Source: Halobacillus kuroshimensis DSM 18393 (GTDB taxonomy: Bacteria > Bacillota > Bacilli > Bacillales > Halobacillaceae). From it: a stretch of DNA of 64,000 nucleotides. Below, piece by piece: positions 8,951-16,331 of the stretch. Each line of letters begins with the position of its first letter. Position 1 is the stretch's first letter. Under the pieces are notes generated by a model that saw nothing but the letters and a program-made list of their open reading frames with translations, made no database searches and was not told the DNA's origin. The DNA lies in NCBI RefSeq assembly GCF_000425705.1, contig NZ_AUDY01000011.1, forward strand, positions 124,001 through 188,000. Direction: 5' to 3'. Made by a program: the position numbers and the translations under genes.

Positions 8951-9850
8951 ATGAAGACCATCGGCATTGATCTTGGCGGCACCAACCTGCGCGCAGGTGT
9001 CGTAGATGAGAAAGGAAGCATCCTTGTTGAAAAAAGTATCCGCACCGAAACGGATAAAGAGCCGGCGTACGTGATTCAGCAGATGAACGATATGATCAAG
9101 GAACTGATGGACGGGCATGATATTTCTTCCATCGGGATCGGATCTCCAGGTCCTCTCAATCCTCATGAAGGGAGAATCCTCAGCCCTCCGAACCTGCCGG
9201 GATGGGAGGACGTTCCCCTTGTCGATGAGGTGCAGGCAGCGGTCGATGTTCCGGTCCACCTCGATAATGATGCCAACGCTGCTGCGCTTGCCGAAGCAGC
9301 ATTCGGTGCAGGACGGGGCCATGCGTCCAGTTTCTACATAACGATCAGCACGGGAATTGGCGGCGGCTATGTCCTCGACGGGAAAATCGTGCAAGGTGCC
9401 CAGGGGTATGCCGGAGAAATCGGCAACATGATCTTAAAGCCGGACGGCCCAAGCTGGTCCAATCTGAATGCTGGTTCCTTCGAAGCCCTTGCTTCTGGTA
9501 CGTCTATCGGGAGAGAAGGAAAAGCGCGTCTTGGTGTAGACGGCGGTGCGGAAGAGGTTTTCCGGAAGGTGAAGGAAGGGCACGAAGCAGCAGCCCTCAT
9601 CGTTGATGATACGATTACGTATTTAGCTATGGGCATTGCAAACCTCACTCACATTGTAAATCCATCTGTGTTTGTTCTGGGGGGAGGAGTAATGCAGGCG
9701 GAGGATTTGCTGCTTGTCCCTCTGAGGGAACGTTTGAATGATTACTTGTATCCGCAATTGAGAAATCAAGTGAAGCTTGAACCGGCTGAGCTCGGCACGA
9801 AAGCAGGATTGATAGGTGCAGCACTGCTCGGTCGTACAGAAGCGCTCTGA
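8951..9850 (+). CDS. ROK-family sugar kinase lacking the zinc-binding motif
   Basis: A 299-residue kinase of the ROK type. The ATP phosphate loop is IGIDLGGTNLRAG, the sugar-binding part is LDNDANAAALAEAAFGAG, and STGIGGGYVLDGKI with GYAGEIGNM follow. Normal ROK kinases carry GEIGH and CxCGxxGC zinc ligands; here the His is Asn and the Cys motif is replaced by WSNLNAGSFEALASG. The catalytic Asp in LDND is kept, so it may still act as a glucokinase. I moved the start to 8951, eight bases after AAAGGAG, because the upstream codons add an unrelated N-terminal tail. Confidence 0.88.
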   Translation: MKTIGIDLGGTNLRAGVVDEKGSILVEKSIRTETDKEPAYVIQQMNDMIKELMDGHDISSIGIGSPGPLNPHEGRILSPPNLPGWEDVPLVDEVQAAVDVPVHLDNDANAAALAEAAFGAGRGHASSFYITISTGIGGGYVLDGKIVQGAQGYAGEIGNMILKPDGPSWSNLNAGSFEALASGTSIGREGKARLGVDGGAEEVFRKVKEGHEAAALIVDDTITYLAMGIANLTHIVNPSVFVLGGGVMQAEDLLLVPLRERLNDYLYPQLRNQVKLEPAELGTKAGLIGAALLGRTEAL

Positions 9851-9978
9851 TGGGGACATCTGTGTTAGGCCCTTCTCATCATATGACGTAGATTTTTGTT
9901 GAAACACTCCTCCATTTTCTCTTGCTTTCCGCCCTGTCTCATAGTACTCTTGTGGTCTATTGAAGGGAGTGGAAGACC

Positions 9979-12132
9979 ATGGAAAAGGTGGTCATCTTAG
10001 CCGAAAAACCCTCGCAGGCAAAAGCCTATGCCGAGGCCTTTACCGTGCAAAATAAAACGAAAACCCATATACAATTAAAACCTGACCATACGTTCCCGGA
10101 TGGAGCGGTCATTACGTGGGGGGTCGGCCATTTAGTTGAGCTGAAGGAGCCCCACGATTATAAGCCCGAATGGAAAAAGTGGAAGCTGGATCAGCTGCCG
10201 ATCGTTCCGGACCGGTACCTTGAAAAAGTTTCCAAAGGGAAATGGGATCAGTTCCAAGCCGTCAAAAAACTGTTCCAAAGCGCTGATGTGATCATCAATG
10301 CTGCGGACGTCGACCGGGAAGGCTCTAACATTTTCTACAGCATCCTCCGCCTTACGGGGGTGAAAAACAAGCCTGTCAAAAGGCTTTGGATCAACTCCCT
10401 CGAGCGGGATGAAGTGCGCAAAGGATTTCAAAACCTGCAGGCCAATGATAAGGATCTACGGATGTTTGAAGAAGCCAAAGCCCGCCAGATCAGTGACTGG
10501 CTGGTCGGTATCAACGCCAGTCGTCTGTTTACTCTGCTGCTGCAGAAAAAGGGTTTTGGCAGCTACCTGTCGATTGGACGCGTCCAGTCCCCGACCGTGT
10601 ATTTGATCTACCAGCGTCATAAGGAAATTGAAAGCTTTGTCTCTGAGCCCTTTTACCAGATTGAAGGTCAGTTCCAGGCGGAGAAAGGCTCTTATAAAGG
10701 GCTGGCTAAAATCAAGGAAAAGGATAAGGCAAAAGTACAAGCCTTTATGGATGAGTACGGTTTAAAGGAGAATGAATCGCTGTCTGGTGTTGTGGAAAAT
10801 GTTGATAAAAAGACGAAGTACATCAAATCACCGAAGCTTCATTCGCTATCCACGCTGCAGAGTGTCGCGAACCGGCGTTGGAAGTATACACCATCCCATG
10901 TATTGAAAACGATGCAGAAGCTGTATGAGAAAAAACTCGTCACCTATCCACGGACGGACTGTAACTTCATAACGGAAAGTGAATTTTCCTACTTGGTGAA
11001 AAATCTGGATGGGTACCAGAAAACGCTGAACGTGTCGTTTACGCCGGTTTCCACGAAGCCGAAGAAGCGGTACGTCGACAGCAGCAAGGTGCAGGAGCAC
11101 TATGCGATCATACCGACAAAATCGGTGCCGACAGAGAAGAAACTGAGCGGGCTGAGCCGTGATGAGCAGAACATTTACAATGAGGTGCTTGCAACGACGC
11201 TTGCCATGTTCCATACCGATTACATTTATGAAGAAACGACCCTGTACACGCATGTAAAAGAGCTGCCGTTTAAGACGACCGGTAAGCGCGATGTCAGTCA
11301 AGGGTGGAAGGAACTGTTTCCGAAGCCGGCCAAAGCGAAGGAAAAGGAACCCCTCCTTCCTGAAGTTCATCAGGGAGAAGAAGTGGACGCGAAGCTTCAT
11401 ATTAAAGAAAGCATGACACAGCCTCCGAAGCCGTACACTGAAGGTCAGCTGATCAATATGATGAAGACATGCGGAAAATTGATGGATGACGAAGGGGACG
11501 TTGAAATTTTAAAAGAGGTCGAAGGTCTGGGAACCGAAGCAACGCGTTCAAGCATCATCGAAACTATCAAAGCGCAGAATTATATTGAAGTGAAGAAGAA
11601 TAACGTCTATGTAACGGAAAAAGGTAAGATGCTCTGTGAAGCCATCGAAGGCACACTGTTGTCGAGTCCATCCCTTACGGCTAAGTGGGAGACGTATTTG
11701 AAGAAAATCGGCAGCGGTGAAGGCTCCAGACAGGTGTTTCTTAAGCAGACCGGCCAATTTATAGAAAAACTCATTCAGGAGACCCCGGAGGCTCTGCAGC
11801 AGGTGGAAGTCCGCAGTACCGGGGAAAAGACATCCCGGGGCAGCAGCAAAGAACCGATTGCCAAATGTCCATCCTGTCAGACCGGTGAGATTATGGACCG
11901 CTATAAGTTTTATGGCTGTTCTAATTACAAGGAAGGCTGTAAGGTGACTTTTCCGAAGAAGCTTGCCGGCAAGACGCTGACAAGAAATATGATCAAGACG
12001 CTTTGTGAGAAGAAGAAAACGAAGGTCCTCAAAGGATTTAAGGGCAAAAAGCCGTTCAGCACAGCCTTGAAACTGGACGAGAACTTCAGTATAAAGTTTG
12101 ACTTTGAAAGCAGAAATAAGCAGACCACGTAA
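9979..12132 (+). CDS. topB: DNA topoisomerase III
   Basis: A 717-residue type IA topoisomerase. The Toprim domain starts at VVILAEKPSQAKAYAEAF, with ADVDREG supplying the acidic metal-binding residues. The catalytic Tyr is in VTYPRTDC at about residue 323. A C-terminal zinc-finger-like region (CPSCQTGEI...YGCSNYKEGC) and a basic tail follow. It relaxes and decatenates DNA during replication and recombination. The length fits Bacillus TopB. A strong terminator follows five bases after the stop. Confidence 0.96.
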   Translation: MEKVVILAEKPSQAKAYAEAFTVQNKTKTHIQLKPDHTFPDGAVITWGVGHLVELKEPHDYKPEWKKWKLDQLPIVPDRYLEKVSKGKWDQFQAVKKLFQSADVIINAADVDREGSNIFYSILRLTGVKNKPVKRLWINSLERDEVRKGFQNLQANDKDLRMFEEAKARQISDWLVGINASRLFTLLLQKKGFGSYLSIGRVQSPTVYLIYQRHKEIESFVSEPFYQIEGQFQAEKGSYKGLAKIKEKDKAKVQAFMDEYGLKENESLSGVVENVDKKTKYIKSPKLHSLSTLQSVANRRWKYTPSHVLKTMQKLYEKKLVTYPRTDCNFITESEFSYLVKNLDGYQKTLNVSFTPVSTKPKKRYVDSSKVQEHYAIIPTKSVPTEKKLSGLSRDEQNIYNEVLATTLAMFHTDYIYEETTLYTHVKELPFKTTGKRDVSQGWKELFPKPAKAKEKEPLLPEVHQGEEVDAKLHIKESMTQPPKPYTEGQLINMMKTCGKLMDDEGDVEILKEVEGLGTEATRSSIIETIKAQNYIEVKKNNVYVTEKGKMLCEAIEGTLLSSPSLTAKWETYLKKIGSGEGSRQVFLKQTGQFIEKLIQETPEALQQVEVRSTGEKTSRGSSKEPIAKCPSCQTGEIMDRYKFYGCSNYKEGCKVTFPKKLAGKTLTRNMIKTLCEKKKTKVLKGFKGKKPFSTALKLDENFSIKFDFESRNKQTT

Positions 12133-12136
12133 AGAG

Positions 12137-12160
12137 GAGTCCTGCGTCAGGACTCTTTTT
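12137..12160 (+). terminator. Terminator of topB
   Basis: GAGTCCTG-CGT-CAGGACTC is followed by TTTTT. Confidence 0.93.
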
Positions 12161-12306
12161 CATGTTATTGCGGAAGCTTCAACCCGGATATTTCCCTTCA
12201 GCATAGGTTTTAGTTTCAGTGGTTGTGGTCATGATTTAAGTATACCTTTGAGCTGGAGTGTATTTGTTGAATTTTTGTAAAAGAAACAGGAGAATAACGA
12301 GTGAGG

Positions 12307-12395
12307 AGCTCTCGACAGGGTGATGATTAAGAAAGAGAATCGGAGAGCTTAAGGACGAAACTGAGAAGCATCATACCGGCATTTGCAAGTGCCGG
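12307..12395 (+). ncRNA. Candidate structured leader RNA of the Pfk-like gene
   Basis: The 296 bases between topB and the Pfk-like gene hold pairings that cannot all form together. AGCTCTC (12307) pairs with GAGAGCT (12343). GGTGATGAT (12319) pairs, with one bulge, with ATCATACC (12370). CCGGCA (12376) pairs with TGCCGG (12390) as a hairpin ending 30 bases before the start codon. Mutually exclusive helices are what a ligand-sensing leader shows. It matches no riboswitch class I recognise, and no U-tract is present, so any control would act on translation. Confidence 0.35.
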
Positions 12396-12428
12396 GGACG
12401 GATTCATAGTGGAAAGTGAGTGGTCATG

Positions 12429-13388
12429 ATGAAAAGATTCGGTGTATTAACAAGCGGAGCAGATGCTCCGGGAATGAATGCAGCCATCCGGGCTGTTGTC
12501 CGTTCCGGTATTTATTACGGTGTAGATATGCTTGGAATCCAATATGGTTTTCAGGGTCTTATAGATGGAAAAATCGAGAAGATGGATGCTGCATCTGTCG
12601 GATCGATCATGCAGCGGGGCGGAACGATATTACAGTCCTCCCCTTCTGATGTAGTTTTTTCTGAAGAAGGTAAAGCGAAGGCACTTCAAATGATCAAGCA
12701 GCATGGAATCGATTCCCTTATCGTCATCGGTGGGAAAGAGTCGCTGCAGGCAGCGGCTGTTCTGGAAGAAGCCGGCTTACCCACTGCCGCGATTCCAGCG
12801 ACGATTGATTCTGATATTCCTGGTGTTTATGAAGTCATTGGTTTTGATACAGCTCTGAATACGGTAATGGATTACATTGACAGGATCCGGGATACGGCTT
12901 CCTCCCATGAAAAGTCTTCCATTATTGAAGTGATGGGCCGGGACACCGGTAGTCTTGCCCTTTGGTCCGGACTTGCCGGCGGGGCGGAAAACATTTTGAT
13001 TCCTGAGAAAAAAGAGGACCTGGACTCCATCGTTGAGCAGATCAAACAGGGGCCGTCGCGCAGCAAGCGCTACAGTATCGTTGTTGTTGCAGAGGGAACC
13101 GTGAGTGGGATCGATCTCAATGAACGACTGAAGCAGGAGGCAGGCATCGAGTCACGTGTAACGGTTCTCGGCCATACTCAGCGCGGAGGTGCCCCGACAG
13201 CGGCCGACCGGATTCTCGCCAGCCGCCTTGGAGCCTATGCCGTCGATCTGTTGATCAAGGATCAATCAGGTGTGATCGTCACTATAAAGGATAATCAGCC
13301 TGAAGCCCTTACCTATGGATCTGTCCATGCGAAAACGGTACAAGTGGACGAAGACGTGTACAACCTATCCTCTCGTTTATCCATATAA
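12429..13388 (+). CDS. 6-phosphofructokinase paralogue with altered ATP/Mg site
   Basis: A 319-residue protein collinear with bacterial PfkA. The fructose-6-phosphate side is kept: TIDSDIPG (Asp127 and Asp129 equivalents), VMGRDTG (Arg162), SRVTVLGHTQRGG (Arg243, His249, Arg252). The nucleotide side is not: SGGDSPG is SGADAPG, the Arg72-Cys73 region is QSSPSD, and the Mg-binding GGDGS is GGKES, so Asp103 is Lys. This suggests a pseudoenzyme or a protein that binds sugar phosphate for regulation. It is monocistronic, with a structured leader and its own terminator. The start at 12429 gives the same length and N-terminus as PfkA. Confidence 0.85.
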   Translation: MKRFGVLTSGADAPGMNAAIRAVVRSGIYYGVDMLGIQYGFQGLIDGKIEKMDAASVGSIMQRGGTILQSSPSDVVFSEEGKAKALQMIKQHGIDSLIVIGGKESLQAAAVLEEAGLPTAAIPATIDSDIPGVYEVIGFDTALNTVMDYIDRIRDTASSHEKSSIIEVMGRDTGSLALWSGLAGGAENILIPEKKEDLDSIVEQIKQGPSRSKRYSIVVVAEGTVSGIDLNERLKQEAGIESRVTVLGHTQRGGAPTAADRILASRLGAYAVDLLIKDQSGVIVTIKDNQPEALTYGSVHAKTVQVDEDVYNLSSRLSI

Positions 13389-13390
13389 AA

Positions 13391-13422
13391 AAACTTCCCA
13401 TCTTCAGGATGGGAAGTTTTTT
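13391..13422 (+). terminator. Terminator of the Pfk-like gene
   Basis: AACTTCCCATC pairs with GATGGGAAGTT around TTCAG, followed by TTTTTC. Confidence 0.92.
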
Positions 13423-13548
13423 CGTAGATGGAGAAGTCCTCGGTTTCCATATGAAATAATGGAAACGCTAGGGGTGGAAGGGATACAATAGAGGTAACCG
13501 GACTACTACAGGTATGATAATCGGTTCAATTTACTTTTTAAGGAGTTA

Positions 13549-13938
13549 ATGATGAAACAAGTTGTGAAGATTCTGCTGATCATTGTCGGAAGCGTGTCCC
13601 TTGGTCTGGGTATACTGGGCATCGTCCTGCCGTTGATTCCGACGACTCCGTTTCTACTATTAACAGCTGCATGCTATGTACGAAGTTCTGATCGTCTGTA
13701 CAACTGGCTGATGACAAATAAATGGTTTGGCAGTTATATACAAAATTATAAATCAGGCCGGGGGCTCCCCCTGAAAGCGAAAATATCAATCCTTGTAATG
13801 ATTTGGTCTTCATTTTTATTCTCGGCTTTTTATATTGCTCCAAATCTTCTTATGAAGGCCGGATTCATCTTCGGCGGGTGCTTTTTCACAGTGGTCATCT
13901 ATCTGACGAAAACATACAAGCCGGAGGATCATTCCTGA
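13549..13938 (+). CDS. YbaN-family (DUF454) membrane protein
   Basis: A 129-residue inner-membrane protein of the DUF454/YbaN family. The N-terminal GLGILGIVLPLIPTTPFLLL stretch is the family signature, followed by CYVRSSDRLYNWL and an amphipathic region with WFGSYIQNYKSGRGLPLKAK. Two further hydrophobic segments close the protein. The ribosome site is TAAGGAG. Its function is unknown in any species. The preceding 126 bases contain a GTTTCCAT/ATGGAAAC inverted repeat at about 13443. Confidence 0.88.
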   Translation: MMKQVVKILLIIVGSVSLGLGILGIVLPLIPTTPFLLLTAACYVRSSDRLYNWLMTNKWFGSYIQNYKSGRGLPLKAKISILVMIWSSFLFSAFYIAPNLLMKAGFIFGGCFFTVVIYLTKTYKPEDHS

Positions 13939-14034
13939 TTTTTTCTCTTCAGCCTTATAGAATACGGAGAAACGTGGTAGGATGAGGACTGGTGTGAAAA
14001 AGCGGAAAAAGAACGTACAACAGGAGGTTGTGTA

Positions 14035-14541
14035 ATGGATAATAACGATATATTGATTCGTCTGCGTTATGCTCTTGATTTAAGGGACAGTGAAATGAAG
14101 GAAATCTTTGAGCTCGGCGGTGAGGACCTTGCTGTGGAAGAGGTCAAGCTGGTGCTGACGAAAATAGAGGAAGACGACGAGGAAGCCGTGGACGGTATGG
14201 ATTATATCAAGTGTACGAACAGTATGTTGGAATCATTCCTTAATGGCTTCATCATTTATAAGCGCGGCCCTCAGAAAACGAAGGACGGCGACCCTGTCAA
14301 GCCGGACCGCTCCATCAAAAACCGTTCCAGTGTGAACAATGTCATGATGAAGAAGGTGAAAATCGCCCTGCAGCTGAAAAATGAGGATGTGATTGATATC
14401 CTTGATGAAGCGGGCGTTTCGATCAGCAAAGGCGAACTCAGTGCGATCCTAAGAAAAGAGGGGCATAAAAACTATAAGCCCTGCCTGGATAAGTTCGCTC
14501 GGAACTTCCTGAAAGGTCTGGCCATTAAGTATCGTACTTGA
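14035..14541 (+). CDS. DUF1456 (YehS-like) protein
   Basis: A 168-residue soluble protein made of two similar halves. Residues 1-75 (NDILIRLRYALDLRDSEMKEIF...) and 100-168 (NNVMMKKVKIALQLKNEDVIDI...) both read as the roughly 70-residue DUF1456 repeat, each ending near a CTN or CLDKFARNFL segment. The E. coli relative is YehS, of unknown function. The start ATG follows AGGAGGTTG. A strong terminator lies ten bases past the stop. Confidence 0.88.
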   Translation: MDNNDILIRLRYALDLRDSEMKEIFELGGEDLAVEEVKLVLTKIEEDDEEAVDGMDYIKCTNSMLESFLNGFIIYKRGPQKTKDGDPVKPDRSIKNRSSVNNVMMKKVKIALQLKNEDVIDILDEAGVSISKGELSAILRKEGHKNYKPCLDKFARNFLKGLAIKYRT

Positions 14542-14550
14542 ATTGAAAAA

Positions 14551-14582
14551 AAGCGTCCGGATCAAACCGGACGCTTTTTTTA
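14551..14582. terminator. Terminator of the DUF1456 gene, shared with the convergent gene
   Basis: AAGCGTCCGG and CCGGACGCTT pair around ATCAAA, followed by TTTTTTT on the plus strand. The run of A before it gives a U-tract for the minus strand as well. Confidence 0.93.
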
Positions 14583-14777
14583 TATGGAAGACACGTGGAC
14601 GGGATCAATGGTGCTTGTGAGCGGATACTTCACCCGGAACTTACGATTGATGGCATGAACCAGGGCTTGTTTGGCTTCCTCAGATTTTATGACACCTTCT
14701 TCAATATCCTCATGTTCCATCTTCACCTCAAAATCAATCTGGTGATGTTTGTAATGGATTTTTCCAGAAACGACCAT
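14580..14777 (-). CDS. 65-aa hypothetical protein
   Basis: A short gene with a strong AAGGAGGGG ribosome site 11 bases before the ATG. The product (MVVSGKIHYKHHQIDFEVKM...) begins with alternating residues suggesting beta strands and contains an acidic helix (EHEDIEEGVIKSEEAKQAL). It has no membrane segment. I do not recognise the family. The stop overlaps the shared terminator at 14551, and it may be transcribed with the minus-strand gene at 15024. Confidence 0.65.
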   Translation of the reverse strand: MVVSGKIHYKHHQIDFEVKMEHEDIEEGVIKSEEAKQALVHAINRKFRVKYPLTSTIDPVHVSSI

Positions 14778-14850
14778 AGGAAAGAACCCCTCCTTATGCA
14801 GATCTTTTTAAGGAGAAGTTCCCTCCAAGTCTATTGGTAAAACTTTCTTA

Positions 14851-15023
14851 TCAAAAGCCTGAAAATCGTTTAAGGGGAATCCGGATCATCAGGTTGACGT
14901 TCGCTTCCTTGCTTTCTGTTTTTACCGTCAACAGATAAGGAAAGGGCAGTGTTTAAGTGCTGCATGGATGGCGTCATTCTGTTTATCTGAAAAATCAAGG
15001 TGTGGAGATTTTCGATTCTTCGG
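14851..15023 (-). pseudogene. Possible frameshifted coding remnant
   Basis: Directly after the stop of the 81-aa gene, the same frame reads PKNRKSPHLDFSDKQNDAIHA and onward to a stop. The next frame, minus one, carries on as LLTVKTESKEANVNLMIRIP to a stop at 14851. Both parts look protein-like, and they could join by a minus-one shift at CCCTTTC. It could be a decayed gene, a sequence error, or chance. No start codon with a ribosome site is visible. Confidence 0.25.
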
Positions 15024-15269
15024 TCAATCTTCATACACTTCGCATTCAATCGTGTCCATGTTGGCCATTGCTCGTTTCATCCGCTCAAATTTCACTTCAT
15101 CGACCATGTCCTGCATACGCTCACCTGAACGGACGAGCAGAAACTTCATTTCATGCGATACTTTCCTCGTGGTCGGTCTGATGGTTCGTTTGATCACTGG
15201 AAAGACAGCGGATCCGGTAATGAGAACGACAGATCCTACTGCTGCTGTCTGGATAAATCGTAAGAACAT
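15024..15269 (-). CDS. 81-aa membrane-anchored hypothetical protein
   Basis: The ATG follows ACGGAGGGG at seven bases. The N-terminal 27 residues (MFLRFIQTAAVGSVVLITGS...) are a membrane anchor. The rest is a charged helical tail (KRTIRPTTRKVSHEMKFLL...VDEVKFERMKRAM) that would lie in the cytoplasm. The layout resembles small Bacillus envelope or stress proteins such as YtxH, but no motif ties it to a family. Confidence 0.6.
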   Translation of the reverse strand: MFLRFIQTAAVGSVVLITGSAVFPVIKRTIRPTTRKVSHEMKFLLVRSGERMQDMVDEVKFERMKRAMANMDTIECEVYED

Positions 15270-15443
15270 CGGTTGCCCCTCCGTAATGATCGGTCTTACC
15301 TTAAGGTTTGCCTCTGGCTGTAAGCTTTATACCAGGGGGGCTGCCCGGCTTTTTTTAAGGGCTGGAGTGTTCCTACGTTTCTTTTTCTTGAAAAAGGGAT
15401 ACATATAAAGGAGATACTTATCGATGAAAGGATGGATTTATCC

Positions 15444-16094
15444 ATGAAGGTACTTGTCGTAGGAGCCAATGGTCAGGTAGGAAAGCACCTTGTACAGAAC
15501 ATACAATACCATGATGATATAGAAGCTGTAGCTATGATCCGTAAAGAGGAGCAGGCCTCCTATTTTAAGGATCTTGGTGCAGATACCGTCATTGTTGATC
15601 TTGAGGATGAGACAGAAAAAATAGCGGAAGCCTTTGACGGAGTGGATGCTGTCGTGTTTACAGCGGGGTCAGGGCCGAACACAGGGCCGGACAAAACGGT
15701 AATGATTGACCTTGATGGAGCTGTGAAAACGATGGAGGCTGCCAAACAAAAAGGAGTCAGCCGCTATGTGATGGTCAGTTCCTTTGATACGACACGTGAG
15801 GCGATCCAGGGAGCTCCGGCGTCCTTCGCTCCGTATGTCATTGCGAAGCATTATGCCGATGACTGGCTGCGCCGTACGAACTTGAATTATACGATCGTCC
15901 ATCCAGGTATTCTGACAAATGAAGATGGTACCGGTCAGGTAGAGGCAGCAGAGACCGTTGAACGGGGAGAGATTTCCCGGGAGGATGTTGCAGGCGTTCT
16001 GCTTTCGGTGCTTGAAAACGAATCAACGATTGGAAAAGAGTTTCAAGTCGTTGGTGGATCTACATCCATCAAAGATGCTGTGAACAAACTCTAA
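15444..16094 (+). CDS. NAD(P)-binding protein of the SDR_a5 / YhfK type
   Basis: A 216-residue atypical short-chain dehydrogenase. The Rossmann motif VVGANGQVGK is at residues 5-14, followed by VVFTAGSGPN, YVMVSSFDT and YVIAKHYADDWLR, where the Tyr...Lys pair is replaced by Tyr...Ala-Lys. The C-terminus (EFQVVGGSTSIKDAV) is that of YhfK and YwnB. Such proteins sense NAD(P)H or reduce flavins and quinones; the substrate is unknown. The start at 15444 follows AAAGGATGG; the upstream in-frame ATG at 15432 has no suitably spaced site. Confidence 0.88.
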   Translation: MKVLVVGANGQVGKHLVQNIQYHDDIEAVAMIRKEEQASYFKDLGADTVIVDLEDETEKIAEAFDGVDAVVFTAGSGPNTGPDKTVMIDLDGAVKTMEAAKQKGVSRYVMVSSFDTTREAIQGAPASFAPYVIAKHYADDWLRRTNLNYTIVHPGILTNEDGTGQVEAAETVERGEISREDVAGVLLSVLENESTIGKEFQVVGGSTSIKDAVNKL

Positions 16095-16109
16095 GCTTTC
16101 GAACAGGGG

Positions 16110-16138
16110 CAGCCTGCTGATTCAGCAGGCTGTTTTTT
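16110..16138 (+). terminator. Terminator of the YhfK-like gene
   Basis: CAGCCTGCTG-ATT-CAGCAGGCTG is followed by TTTTTTT. Confidence 0.94.
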
Positions 16139-16331
16139 TATGGGCTGCGGCTTCTCTTATTACGAGGTTGTTACAGAATTAAAAGAACATAACAGATTAT
16201 TTAAAACAAGGGGTTTTTCTTTAAAATATGTTATGATCAGTTTTGTCGTAGAAAAAAACGGCACCCATGATGCAGCGAATGTGCTGTCGGTATTTTAGTT
16301 GATTTTGGTTTATTAAAACGGAGGTTATTTC

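Noticed and set aside
12307-12395. Hammerhead ribozyme or known riboswitch in the Pfk-like leader
   Set aside because: GATGA and GAAAC are present, but their spacing does not fit a hammerhead core, and no glycine, c-di-AMP, T-box or manganese riboswitch pattern could be matched.
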